13,005 nucleotides of DNA from positions 1-13,005 of the forward strand of contig CACXYG010000056.1 of assembly GCA_902771745.1 (NCBI GenBank), in the 5' to 3' direction. Made by a program: the position numbers and the translations under genes. Under the pieces are notes generated by a model. That model had not been told where the DNA came from and did not search any database. It was given only the letters and a program-made list of their open reading frames with translations. The DNA is from an uncultured Erysipelotrichaceae bacterium (GTDB lineage: Bacteria > Bacillota_I > Bacilli_A > RFN20 > CAG-288). This document shows, piece after piece, positions 1 through 8,185 of this stretch; position 1 is the stretch's first letter; each line of letters starts with the position of its first letter.

Positions 1-87
1 GCAGCAAAGAAGCTTATGGAAACCGGCAAGGACATCCTAGTGCAGATGGCCTACGCCGCTCCCAAACAGTTTAAAGTTTCAAATTAA
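1..87 (+). CDS. 3' end of an upstream reading frame, probably addB before a frame break
   Basis: This frame is open from the window edge and encodes 28 residues ending in PKQFKVSN before TAA at 85-87. Frame 2 stops at 38-40 and frame 3 at 72-74, so this is the only plus-strand frame open across the first 74 bases. It overlaps the next open frame (75-449) by 13 bases and has no obvious family of its own. Adding one base in any of the short runs at 73-75, 77-79 or 81-83 would join it smoothly to the AddB C-terminal frame. I therefore infer that it is the preceding part of addB, separated by a one-base deletion or a sequencing error. It could instead be the tail of an unrelated gene. Confidence 0.4.
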   Translation, partial: AAKKLMETGKDILVQMAYAAPKQFKVSN

Positions 88-449
88 AAACTAAAGGCGA
101 CTATCGTGATTTTACAATCTCTTTCTCTGCGGATAAAGAGAATAGTTCTTTAATGAAAAAAGGTCGCAAGTATACCTTTGATGAGTTTATTCAGGATGTG
201 ATTTCTGGCACCAAACTCAACATTGATGCGATTGAAAATTCTCAGTTCGATATCGCCCCTAAGGCGACGCAAACCGGTAAATATTCAGATGAATTCTGTA
301 AGTATTGTCCTTATAAGGATGTATGTTATCATGCCAAAGCGGACATCAGAAACATCAAGAGCGAAATGGATAAACACTTCCAGTTAGCCGAAGGCTCTGC
401 TGGTAGTGATGAATCCGATGATGATTATGTTGAGGATGTGGAGGAATAG
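75..449 (+). CDS. addB: AddB C-terminal fragment (ATP-dependent nuclease subunit B, iron-sulfur Cys cluster)
   Basis: AddB is the nuclease and Chi-recognition subunit of AddAB, which resects double-strand breaks for RecA. Only its C-terminal end is visible. The frame is open from 75, just after an in-frame TAA at 72-74. The first ATG is at 153, but it has no convincing ribosome binding site, and the residues before it (FKLKTKGDYRDF) look like AddB sequence, so 153 is unlikely to be a true start. The key evidence is FCKYCPYKDVC with cysteines at 297-299, 306-308 and 324-326. The C-x2-C-x5-C spacing matches the last three cysteines of the AddB 4Fe-4S cluster that clamps the nuclease domain. The first cluster cysteine and the nuclease core would lie upstream of the window. 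The tail is acidic (ESDDDYVEDVEE). TAG at 447-449 lies 3 bases before addA. The frame break upstream makes this either a pseudogene end or an assembly error. Confidence 0.75.
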   Translation, partial: SFKLKTKGDYRDFTISFSADKENSSLMKKGRKYTFDEFIQDVISGTKLNIDAIENSQFDIAPKATQTGKYSDEFCKYCPYKDVCYHAKADIRNIKSEMDKHFQLAEGSAGSDESDDDYVEDVEE

Positions 450-452
450 GCC

Positions 453-3400
453 ATGACTGAACAAGAACAGAAAGAATTAAGTAAATTCAATCCAGGGCAG
501 TTCCAGGCTGTCACCTCTCCTTTAAAACAGAACATCTTGATTTCTGCTGGTGCTGGTAGTGGTAAGACCAAGACGTTATCTTATAAGGTTTATCATCTGG
601 TCGCTTATGAAGGAATTGAACCTTCTTCTTTATTGGTTTTGACGTTTACCAATAAGGCTGCCTTTGAGATGAAAGAAAGAATCATCAAGCAGTTTAAAGA
701 ACATCAGGGACCAGATAGCAAGCAATCGGCTGAGATTGTCTCTGCTCATATTCAGACGTTTGATTCTTTTTCTGCCTATCTTGCTAAGAAGTATGCATCC
801 TTATTACAGATTCCTGATAATCTTACGGTTGCGGATGATAATGTCTTGACTGCGAAGAAATCTGAGATTTTAGATGAAGTCTTACATGAATACTATGTCA
901 ATGAACCTGATAGAACATATAACACGTTTTCTAAGTTCTGTACGGCCGATGATCGATTCATGAAGTCTTTGATTTTCTCGGTGGATAAGGAATTACAGAA
1001 ACTGCTTCCTTCCAAGAGAAAAGAATTCATCAACAATTATGATCAACGTTTCTTAAGTAGAGAATTCTTTGATCAATGCTTTGATGAGATGGTTGAGTCC
1101 TATAAGAGAAATATCAGAATTGAAATCTCTAAGGCTGTTTTTGATATTAGAACAGATTCTTTTACGGATCCTAATATGTTAGCTAAAGCCTTAAATAACC
1201 CAACGTATTATCAGTTTGACCGCAACACGGATGCTGAATTGTTTGCTAGCGATGTTACCAAAAAGGTTTATCAGCTTTTTTTAGATGTCTTAGAGGTACC
1301 AAGCAAAGATTTCTTTAAGAAACTTCATGATTTATATGAATTGGATGAAACTAAAGACCTGTTCAACGGCTCAAAACAGTGGCGCGCGATTGAAAAAGAG
1401 ACCGGTCAGAAAAATTCACCCGAATATGTTTATTTCTATAAAGGTGTTCGAGAATATATTAAAGATAATGTTTATTCAAAGTTCACTGATGCATATGGCC
1501 TAGATGTAGATGAGATGTATCAAAAGGTTATCTCTTTTAAGGATGATATTCATTTGATTTTTGAAATTGTCAACAAGATGAATGAGCGTCTTGATGAATA
1601 TAAGCTTCAGACTAACGCCTATACATTCTCGGATATTGGCTATCTTGCTTTATCGCTTTTAACTGATCCAAAATATGCTTCGGCAGCAAGAGAAATCAAG
1701 GACAGATTCAAGTATGTTTTAGTTGATGAATATCAGGACACCAATGATGTTCAAGAGACGTTCTTAAATGAGTTATCTGAAAAAGCAACTTTATTCTGTG
1801 TTGGTGACGCAAAGCAGTCAATCTATCGTTTCCGTAACTCTAATGTTCAATTGTTCATGGACCGTAAGGAACTCTTTGAAAAAGACTCTAGTAAGGGTAA
1901 TGTCATCTCTATGAACTGGAACTATCGTTCTTCTTTTGAATTATTAGATGCCATCAATGCCATCTTTGATTTGTATATGACCAAGAATCATGGCGGCATC
2001 GCCTTTAACGAGGTCACTTTTGATCAGGATGGAAAAAAGATTACTGCCCAGCGTTTAGATCATGATCCTGATCCTGAGAGATTTTCGAGAACTAGTGTCC
2101 CTGGTAATTTCTATGGCCTTGGTTTCTTATCTTTTGATAATATCGACTTTTCTTCTGATACCAAGAAAGAGATTGAAGCGATTATTTATGACATCCAGCA
2201 AAAGGTAAATCATCATTATCAGATTGTCGATGCTGACACTCGTAAACCTCGTGACGCACGTTATTCCGATTTTGCTATTTTGACCAGATCCAAGGGTAAA
2301 TTCTCGGATTATCAGCAGTTCTTTGATGATGCTAGAGTACCTTTGAATATTGTTACAGAAGAGCATTTAACTCAGATCAATGCTGTCTTGTTATTGCAGT
2401 CTCTCATCACTTTAATTTCTTGCCTGATTCAGAAAGAAAAAACGGGTGAGATTACTGAAAATGTTCACCATCTTTTTATTTCGGTTGCTCGTAGTTATAT
2501 CTATGGTATCAAGGAAGGTTATGATGATGATCACATCTATGAAATCTTGATGGATGAGGATTCATCTCGATTATGGAATGATCCTATCATGGTTAAGGTG
2601 AGTGCGTTTGCTCACGCTCATAAGGACACTGCTTTAACCATTATCTTCTTAGATATCTTAAAAGAGTTCCATATCTTAAAGAATTTGGTCTATCTTGGTG
2701 ATGTTATTTCTAACAATGATAAGATTGAATCTTTCTATCAGATTGTCGTTGCCCAACAGTCTGTCGGTCAGGGTATTGAAGACTTTGTCAAACTCTTCAA
2801 GAATATATCTAAATACCGTGTTGATATCGCTGCTGAAACTGATACGGAATTAGAAAATGCCGTTTCTTTGATGACGATTCATAAGTCCAAGGGTCTGGAA
2901 TTCCCAATTGTCTATATGCCAGTCCACTATAATTCTTTGGGTGGTGGAAGAGCAGGAAAACTTGACTGTAATCTCTCGTTTAAGAGAGGCCTTGTCTTAC
3001 CACATTATGCTTATGATGAGATTGCGGCTAATGTATTAAATGCCGGTTATTATATGGATGAGGGTTCGACTTTTGAAGAAGTCAACGAACATGTTCGTAT
3101 CTTCTATGTTGCTTTAACCAGAGCCAAAGAAGCTTTGTTTATCGTTGGTAATCAGGATAGAGCCACCCTTGGTTCTAGAAGTAAAGAAAATCTCTATGAT
3201 ATGATGGACTATGTCTATCACTATCCTCAGATGGACCCTGCCTTTGAAGGACTTTTGGTAAAAGAAGGTGTTCTTACGAGTGAAGAATATAATGATTATC
3301 AGAATGAATTGCGATTCTATCATGATATTTGTCTCTGTCAATTGGACACGGGAACATTCTCTGATGAGATTGCAGAAGCGGCAAGAAAGAAATTCTCGGA

Positions 3401-4334
3401 ATTAAAAGAATCGTTGTTCAAGAATTTAAAAGAACATATCGCTGAGTTTAAGGATAAATTTGGTCAGCATGCTCTCTCTTTATTACCTATGGCTAGTGCT
3501 GATCAGAAAGCCAGATTCTTGGGTGTTCTATACAAGAAGGATTTCTCTATTAATAACTATGATGAACTTTCCAAAGAATATACTGGAATCCATTTAGATG
3601 ATGCTGTTAAAGTTCAGAGTGAAGAAATTGATGAACTTCTGAAAGATGATAAGAAGCATTTGACGGATTTACAGCTTATTGCTCTTGCTTATGCTATCTA
3701 TGGTATCAAGGATAGTTTTGCTCGTATCGTCTATGATGAAAATGTCATTCATAACTTCCGTTATGATGCTTATGAGAATCAGACTGAGGTTGTTCAAGAA
3801 GATAAGAAGTACACCTCTCCTGATCTTATCATTGATGATTCTGATATCGACTTTGAAGTCAGAACCATCAAGAAAGGCAGAGCGAGTAAAGCCTTCAATG
3901 ATGATGAAGACTTAGAAAAAGTCAAAGCTTTAGATTATGGCACAAGACTTCATGCCTATTTGGAGTTATCTGACTTTGTAACTAAGGATACTTCCTTCAT
4001 TAAGGATTTCAATGACCGAAAGAAGATTGATGCTGTCTTGCATCTAGATATCTTTGATCATTTAGAAGAAGCCTCTTTATATCATGAATATTCCTACTTT
4101 GATCCAGACTTGAATTCTAATGGTTCGATCGACTTATTGATTGTTTATCCAGACCATATTGATATCATTGACTACAAGACGAAAGATATTGATGACCCTG
4201 AATACATCAGACAACTGAATATCTATCGCCGCAATATCGAACGAATCATGCCTGGAAAAGAGATTCACATGATTCTTCTTTCTATCTTAGAAGCAAGAAC
4301 CAAAGAAGTCGAAAAGGTCGATATCACCGATTAA
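453..4334 (+). CDS. addA: AddA, ATP-dependent helicase/nuclease subunit A
   Basis: AddA is the cytoplasmic 3'-5' helicase and nuclease subunit of the AddAB complex that processes double-strand DNA ends. All superfamily 1A helicase motifs are present: Walker A AGAGSGKT (residues 32-39, K38), motif Ia LTFTNKAA, motif II DEYQD (425-429), motif III GDAKQSIYRFR (from 451), NYRS, motif V IHKSKGLEFP (around H810) and motif VI VALTRAK (886-892, R890). The C-terminal RecB-type PD-(D/E)XK nuclease is also intact: GTRLHAYLE (H1167), GSIDLL (D1227), IIDYKTK (D1240, K1242) and QLNIY (Q1254, Y1258). At 1293 residues it is slightly longer than the roughly 1230 of B. subtilis AddA. The start is set by GGAGG at 440-444, 8 bases upstream and inside the end of addB. 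The 3-base gap from addB implies a shared transcript and coupled translation. It ends at TAA, just before a hairpin terminator. Confidence 0.97.
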   Translation: MTEQEQKELSKFNPGQFQAVTSPLKQNILISAGAGSGKTKTLSYKVYHLVAYEGIEPSSLLVLTFTNKAAFEMKERIIKQFKEHQGPDSKQSAEIVSAHIQTFDSFSAYLAKKYASLLQIPDNLTVADDNVLTAKKSEILDEVLHEYYVNEPDRTYNTFSKFCTADDRFMKSLIFSVDKELQKLLPSKRKEFINNYDQRFLSREFFDQCFDEMVESYKRNIRIEISKAVFDIRTDSFTDPNMLAKALNNPTYYQFDRNTDAELFASDVTKKVYQLFLDVLEVPSKDFFKKLHDLYELDETKDLFNGSKQWRAIEKETGQKNSPEYVYFYKGVREYIKDNVYSKFTDAYGLDVDEMYQKVISFKDDIHLIFEIVNKMNERLDEYKLQTNAYTFSDIGYLALSLLTDPKYASAAREIKDRFKYVLVDEYQDTNDVQETFLNELSEKATLFCVGDAKQSIYRFRNSNVQLFMDRKELFEKDSSKGNVISMNWNYRSSFELLDAINAIFDLYMTKNHGGIAFNEVTFDQDGKKITAQRLDHDPDPERFSRTSVPGNFYGLGFLSFDNIDFSSDTKKEIEAIIYDIQQKVNHHYQIVDADTRKPRDARYSDFAILTRSKGKFSDYQQFFDDARVPLNIVTEEHLTQINAVLLLQSLITLISCLIQKEKTGEITENVHHLFISVARSYIYGIKEGYDDDHIYEILMDEDSSRLWNDPIMVKVSAFAHAHKDTALTIIFLDILKEFHILKNLVYLGDVISNNDKIESFYQIVVAQQSVGQGIEDFVKLFKNISKYRVDIAAETDTELENAVSLMTIHKSKGLEFPIVYMPVHYNSLGGGRAGKLDCNLSFKRGLVLPHYAYDEIAANVLNAGYYMDEGSTFEEVNEHVRIFYVALTRAKEALFIVGNQDRATLGSRSKENLYDMMDYVYHYPQMDPAFEGLLVKEGVLTSEEYNDYQNELRFYHDICLCQLDTGTFSDEIAEAARKKFSELKESLFKNLKEHIAEFKDKFGQHALSLLPMASADQKARFLGVLYKKDFSINNYDELSKEYTGIHLDDAVKVQSEEIDELLKDDKKHLTDLQLIALAYAIYGIKDSFARIVYDENVIHNFRYDAYENQTEVVQEDKKYTSPDLIIDDSDIDFEVRTIKKGRASKAFNDDEDLEKVKALDYGTRLHAYLELSDFVTKDTSFIKDFNDRKKIDAVLHLDIFDHLEEASLYHEYSYFDPDLNSNGSIDLLIVYPDHIDIIDYKTKDIDDPEYIRQLNIYRRNIERIMPGKEIHMILLSILEARTKEVEKVDITD

Positions 4335-4339
4335 AAATA

Positions 4340-4366
4340 GCCTCGACTAGTGCAGTCGAGGCTTTT
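4340..4366. terminator. Bidirectional intrinsic terminator between addA and the ABC exporter genes
   Basis: A perfect 9-bp stem (GCCTCGACT at 4340-4348 and AGTCGAGGC at 4354-4362) with a 5-base loop is followed by TTTT on the plus strand. On the minus strand the same stem is followed by TATTTTT. It sits 6 bases after the addA stop and about 13 bases beyond the minus-strand ABC stop, so it can end transcription from both convergent units. Confidence 0.9.
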
Positions 4367-4378
4367 ATAGAATCTAGA

Positions 4379-6247
4379 TCAGGCAAGTTCAACCTTACCG
4401 GTATAAAGGTCGTAATAGGAACCTTTTAAGGCGAGAAGTTCATCTTGAGTACCGCGTTCAATGATGGTTCCATGGTCAAGAACCATGATTTCATCCGCGT
4501 CACGGATGGTGGATAATCGATGCGCGATAACCATGACGGTTCTTTCCTTCATCAAGTCATTCAAGCCTTGCTGAATGAGAAGTTCGCTTCTGGTATCGAT
4601 ATTGGATGTCGCTTCATCAAGAATCATGACTGGAGGTTGATTCAAAGTCGCTCTGGTTAAACCGAGCAGCTGTCTTTGACCCTCAGAGAGATTAGAACCA
4701 TCATCATATAACATGGTCTGATAACCTTGAGGAGAACGACGGATAAAGCTGTCGGCATGGGATTTCTCAGCCGCAGTTTTAATCTCATCACTAGTGGAAT
4801 GACGGCGGACATAACGGATGTTATCTTCAATAGATTCGGTGAATAAGTGCGTATCCTGAGTGACCATAGACAAAGCTCTTCTTAACGACTCTAATTTGAT
4901 ATCGTAGATAGAGATATCATCATAAGTGATACTACCAGAATCAATCGGATAGAAACGAGCAAGAAGAGAGATGATCGTCGTCTTACCAGCGCCGGTAGAA
5001 CCGACAAAGGCGACTTTCTTTCCTGGGTGAGCCTCAAAGGTGATACCTTTTAGAACTTCATGACCTTTGACATAAGAGAAGTGAACATTCTTAAACTGGA
5101 TAACACCTCTTAATGGTCTGATTTCTTCACTTCCATCTTCATGGATAATTCTCCATCCATAACGATGAGTGAAGTCATTATCGTTTTCATCTAACTTGAT
5201 CAGTTCAACCTTACCTTCATCCACCTCGGCTTTTTCATCCAGGAAAGCAAAGATTCTTTCCGCACCAGCTGTCATAGCTAAGATGTTATTTAAATGAAGG
5301 GTGAAATAGTTAAATGGTTGACAAGCATTACGACAGAAGACCAAATAAGACTGTAAGCCACCAAAGGTCAAGGCACCAGCCCAACCCGTACATAAGGCGG
5401 TGACACCAGCCACGGCTGAAATAGAGAAGTTCAGATAACTGATAGAGACGAAGAAAGGTGTAGTCACCTGGGTTCTGAAGAAGGAATTGGTGGCTGCTTT
5501 TCTCCAATCAATATTAGCTTTTTCAAACTTTTCAAAGGATTGTTCTTCATGGTTGAAGGCTTTGATGACCTTCACACCAGCGATGTCTTCTTCCACAACA
5601 GCGTTGACATCGGCAAGAGCCTTCTGCTGTTGGACAAAGTATTTTCTGTTGATCTTAGCGTTGACGAATAAGAAGACGAGCATGACGATGATGAAGAAGA
5701 TAACAATCATCGTCAGCGGCACATTGATGATAAAGAGACAAACAATGGTACCAACCATGTTAGTCGCGGAGACAAAGATATTGGCTAAGGAGTCATTCAA
5801 GGCGTTGACCAAAGCATCAATATCATTGGTAAACAGTGTCATGATGGCACCGTGGGTATGCGTATCAAAATAAGAGATTGGCAATTCTTGCATCTTACCC
5901 ATCAACTCAGTTCTCAACTGGAAGAGAACCTTTTGGGTTAAGAAGACCATCAGTTCATTGTGGAAGAGAGCACAGAAGACACCACCGGCGTAAAGCGAGA
6001 CGATCAAGATGATGTCATGATGTAAGGTGTCTAGAGCAACTTCCTTGATGATGTTATTCTCTTGGTTGAAATAAGCAAGGATGTGATCGGTGACCTGACC
6101 GGCAAAGAAAGTGCCAAAGATGTTGGATAAGGCTGTACCAATAGCGGTCAATATAACTAAGACTAATAAGAACCAGTATGGCTTGAAGTAGGATAAGACT
6201 CTACCTAAGGTTTTGGAGATATTAGCAGCATGTTTTGGATTTTTCAT
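4379..6247 (-). CDS. ABC exporter half-transporter, catalytically canonical subunit (TM288/BmrD-like)
   Basis: This is a 622-residue membrane exporter subunit with an N-terminal six-helix transmembrane domain (roughly residues 20-320) and a C-terminal nucleotide-binding domain (from about 385). The ATP motifs are canonical: Walker A GSTGAGKT (416-423, K422), Walker B MILDEATSNID with catalytic E545, and switch histidine H576 in IAHRLSTI. The signature is LSEGQ (520-524), with Glu in place of the second residue of LSGGQ. TM288-type subunits also deviate here, because their signature faces the degenerate site. About 25 extra residues between the two domains include GWRIIHEDGSEE. The start ATG overlaps the stop of the upstream partner as ATGA. 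It is preceded by GGAGG (plus-strand 6258-6262) at 10 bases. Family members export drugs or lipids from the cytoplasm or inner leaflet; the substrate here cannot be read from sequence. TGA is the stop codon. Confidence 0.93.
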   Translation of the reverse strand: MKNPKHAANISKTLGRVLSYFKPYWFLLVLVILTAIGTALSNIFGTFFAGQVTDHILAYFNQENNIIKEVALDTLHHDIILIVSLYAGGVFCALFHNELMVFLTQKVLFQLRTELMGKMQELPISYFDTHTHGAIMTLFTNDIDALVNALNDSLANIFVSATNMVGTIVCLFIINVPLTMIVIFFIIVMLVFLFVNAKINRKYFVQQQKALADVNAVVEEDIAGVKVIKAFNHEEQSFEKFEKANIDWRKAATNSFFRTQVTTPFFVSISYLNFSISAVAGVTALCTGWAGALTFGGLQSYLVFCRNACQPFNYFTLHLNNILAMTAGAERIFAFLDEKAEVDEGKVELIKLDENDNDFTHRYGWRIIHEDGSEEIRPLRGVIQFKNVHFSYVKGHEVLKGITFEAHPGKKVAFVGSTGAGKTTIISLLARFYPIDSGSITYDDISIYDIKLESLRRALSMVTQDTHLFTESIEDNIRYVRRHSTSDEIKTAAEKSHADSFIRRSPQGYQTMLYDDGSNLSEGQRQLLGLTRATLNQPPVMILDEATSNIDTRSELLIQQGLNDLMKERTVMVIAHRLSTIRDADEIMVLDHGTIIERGTQDELLALKGSYYDLYTGKVELA

Positions 6248-8010
6248 TGTGCTAAGCCCTCCGTCTGAATCTTGTAGATATCCTGATAGATGTGATCGTG
6301 TTCTTTTAAGAATTCACTATTGCCGATATTGGAGATATGACCATTATCTAAGACGATGATATTATCCGCATCAGCGATGGTGGAGACCTTTTGAGAGATG
6401 ACAATCTTGGTCATCTCCGGAAGATAATTCTTCAAGTTTTTCTTTAATTGGCCTTCGGTGATTCTATCTAAGGCGGAGAAGGAATCATCTAAGATCAAGA
6501 TCTTTGGTTTCTTTAATAAAGCGCGAGCGATACATAGACGCTGACGCTGACCACCAGAGACGTTATTACCGCCTTGAGAAATCATGGTATCAAAGCCATG
6601 ATCTAAGGAATTGACGATAAAGTCATAACAACAAGCAATCTTACAAGCTGTCTCTATCTCTTCCTGAGTGGCATCAGGATTACCCCATAAGAGATTTTCT
6701 CTGACAGTACCAGTAAAGAGTCTTGGAGCTTGGAAGGAGATAGAAATCTGCTCTCTTAATTCATGAAGTGAGTATTCTTTGATATCATGATTAGCAATCA
6801 GGATTTCACCCTCTTTGATATCATAGAATCTCTCCATGAGATAGATCAAAGTGGATTTACTAGAGCCAGTTTCACCTAGGATTCCGACAAAGTGACCACT
6901 CGGGATAGTAAAGTTGATATCTTTTAAAACGTATTCTTCAGCGTTCTCGTTGTATTTGAAGGAAACATCCTTAAATTCCACAGAACCATTTTCTACTTCG
7001 AGAGTAGAATCTTTATTATCTTTGATTTCGTTTTCACTTTCGAATACTTCTTTGACACGGGCTAAAGAAGCACTCGATCTGGTAAACATCATGAAGACGT
7101 TAGATAACATGATTAAACTAGCTAATGTCTGATTGGTATAAGAGAGGAAGGAAGCGATATGATTTGCCATATTGGCATCATCATATCTAAGAGCATATCT
7201 TCCACCGATCAGTAAGATACCGACGATACAGACATAGGTCATCATGTTCATGATACCCATGTTGGTCGCAAGCAAGGCTAAGGCTTTCTGACCGATTGAT
7301 TTGACTTCGCTGTTGACAGTGGTAAACTTTTCGATTTCATAATCTCTCTTGGCATTGGCACGAATCAGTTTCATAGCCGTTAAGGATTCGTTGGTGGTTC
7401 TGTTGATTCTATCTAAGGAGGCCTGGAGTTTATAGAACTGCGGTCTTGTCAGCATGACAATCAGGATAAGAAGAATGGCAAGTGTTGGCACAACAATGGC
7501 AAAGACGATGGATAACTGAGAAGAGATGATAAAGGCAAAGGTGATTGCAAAGACAAGCTGGAATGGCGCTCTAAGTAATGGACGTAAGACAGAACAGAAA
7601 GTATCAGAGATGATCTGAACATCGTTGGTCATTCTTGTCATCAAGGAGTTGAGACGGAAGTGATCAAGATTCTTGAAGGAGAAGTTTTGAATCTTCTGGT
7701 ATTCTTGTTTTCTTAATTCAAAGCCCATACCTCGACCGGCTTTGGCGGTAAACTTAGCACTAGCCAAACCCAAGAAGAAGGCGGATATGGCAAAGCCGAT
7801 CATGATACCACCCATCATAAAGACAAAGCCGGCATCATAAGTATAAGAGCCGTCATTTTGATGAACCATACCTTTGGTTAAAAGAATATCCATCAAAAAG
7901 GGAAGAGAGATTTCCAGAGCATTCTCGACAACAATACAGATACAAGCGATGAAAAATTTTGCCTTATAGGGTCTGATATAAGGCCACAGAGAAAAACGTT
8001 TTTGTTTCAT
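6244..8010 (-). CDS. ABC exporter half-transporter, degenerate-site subunit (TM287/BmrC-like)
   Basis: This 588-residue partner of the downstream ABC half-transporter has six predicted membrane helices in residues 15-300 and a nucleotide-binding domain from about 345. Its ATP site is degenerate in three places. Walker A reads GETGSSKST (379-387), with Ser384 where Gly normally precedes the lysine. Walker B ends LILDD, with Asp509 in place of the catalytic Glu. The switch histidine is Gln540 (ISQKVSTI). The signature VSGGQ (484-488) is intact and would serve the canonical site of the partner. Asp in Walker B and Gln in the switch are known features of TM287-type subunits; the Ser is not typical. 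The gene ends 4 bases inside its partner (ATGA), so translation is coupled. The start follows in-frame stops, leaving no earlier start. Its nearest AGGAG lies 15 bases upstream of the ATG (17 if only GGA-A pairing is counted) and can be folded into a hairpin. Confidence 0.93.
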   Translation of the reverse strand: MKQKRFSLWPYIRPYKAKFFIACICIVVENALEISLPFLMDILLTKGMVHQNDGSYTYDAGFVFMMGGIMIGFAISAFFLGLASAKFTAKAGRGMGFELRKQEYQKIQNFSFKNLDHFRLNSLMTRMTNDVQIISDTFCSVLRPLLRAPFQLVFAITFAFIISSQLSIVFAIVVPTLAILLILIVMLTRPQFYKLQASLDRINRTTNESLTAMKLIRANAKRDYEIEKFTTVNSEVKSIGQKALALLATNMGIMNMMTYVCIVGILLIGGRYALRYDDANMANHIASFLSYTNQTLASLIMLSNVFMMFTRSSASLARVKEVFESENEIKDNKDSTLEVENGSVEFKDVSFKYNENAEEYVLKDINFTIPSGHFVGILGETGSSKSTLIYLMERFYDIKEGEILIANHDIKEYSLHELREQISISFQAPRLFTGTVRENLLWGNPDATQEEIETACKIACCYDFIVNSLDHGFDTMISQGGNNVSGGQRQRLCIARALLKKPKILILDDSFSALDRITEGQLKKNLKNYLPEMTKIVISQKVSTIADADNIIVLDNGHISNIGNSEFLKEHDHIYQDIYKIQTEGLAQ

Positions 8011-8013
8011 AGC

Positions 8014-8032
8014 AGGATACTATCATACTCCT
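8014..8032 (-). promoter_or_regulatory. Leader hairpin that could hide the Shine-Dalgarno of the first ABC gene
   Basis: On the minus strand AGGAGTAT pairs with GTATCCT around a GATA tetraloop: seven pairs, one G-U pair among them, and one bulged G. The 5' arm contains AGGAG, the only good ribosome binding sequence before the ATG at 8010, and it lies unusually far from the start. The 3' arm ends three bases before the ATG. Folding would block ribosome access. The structure is read by eye and no energy was calculated. Confidence 0.4.
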
Positions 8033-8049
8033 AATGTAAAAAGATGTCA

Positions 8050-8077
8050 TTGTTTTTACTTATATATACTATATAAA
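8050..8077 (+). promoter_or_regulatory. Candidate promoter for rubrerythrin
   Basis: The -35 TTGTTT (8050-8055) and -10 TATAAA (8072-8077) are separated by 16 bases, which predicts a leader of about 100 bases. A second -10-like TAAAAT at 8138-8143 is closer to the gene but has no good -35. The well-formed TTGACA at 8091-8096 has no matching -10 on this strand; its bases overlap the minus-strand -35. Choosing between the start points needs transcript data. Confidence 0.35.
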
Positions 8078-8097
8078 GCCTTTTCATTTATTGACAA
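8068..8097 (-). promoter_or_regulatory. Candidate sigma-A promoter for the ABC exporter pair
   Basis: On the minus strand a -35 TTGTCA (plus 8092-8097) is followed by -10 TATAGT (plus 8068-8073) with an 18-base spacer, or TATATA (8070-8075) with 16. Transcription would start near 8061 and leave a leader of about 50 bases that contains the SD hairpin. It overlaps the candidate rubrerythrin promoter on the other strand. Confidence 0.5.
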
Positions 8098-8119
8098 GGA
8101 AGAGACATTTTAAGGCTTT
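8075..8119. repeat. Spaced 8-bp inverted repeat in the divergent control region
   Basis: AAAGCCTT (8075-8082) and AAGGCTTT (8112-8119) are perfect inverted copies separated by 29 bases, and they flank the minus-strand -35 box. The pair could be a two-site operator, or a long-loop stem in the rubrerythrin leader. An 8-bp match in AT-rich DNA may also be chance. Confidence 0.3.
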
Positions 8120-8185
8120 GTCGTTTTTGAACATTAGTAAAATTATTTTTAAGCGTTATGTTGTCAATTGGAGGACTAATTTTTT

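Noticed and set aside
2127..3915. Open frames of 75-79 codons on both strands inside addA
   Set aside because: They overlap a long gene with all family motifs, have no ribosome binding site of note and give no protein-like pattern.
5487..5873. 128-codon plus-strand open frame antisense to the second ABC gene
   Set aside because: It is a complement of a membrane-domain coding region and has no motif or SD, so it is a shadow.
6244..6247. Frameshift or fusion of the two ABC genes
   Set aside because: ATGA is a normal coupled stop-start with its own GGAGG; both proteins are full length.
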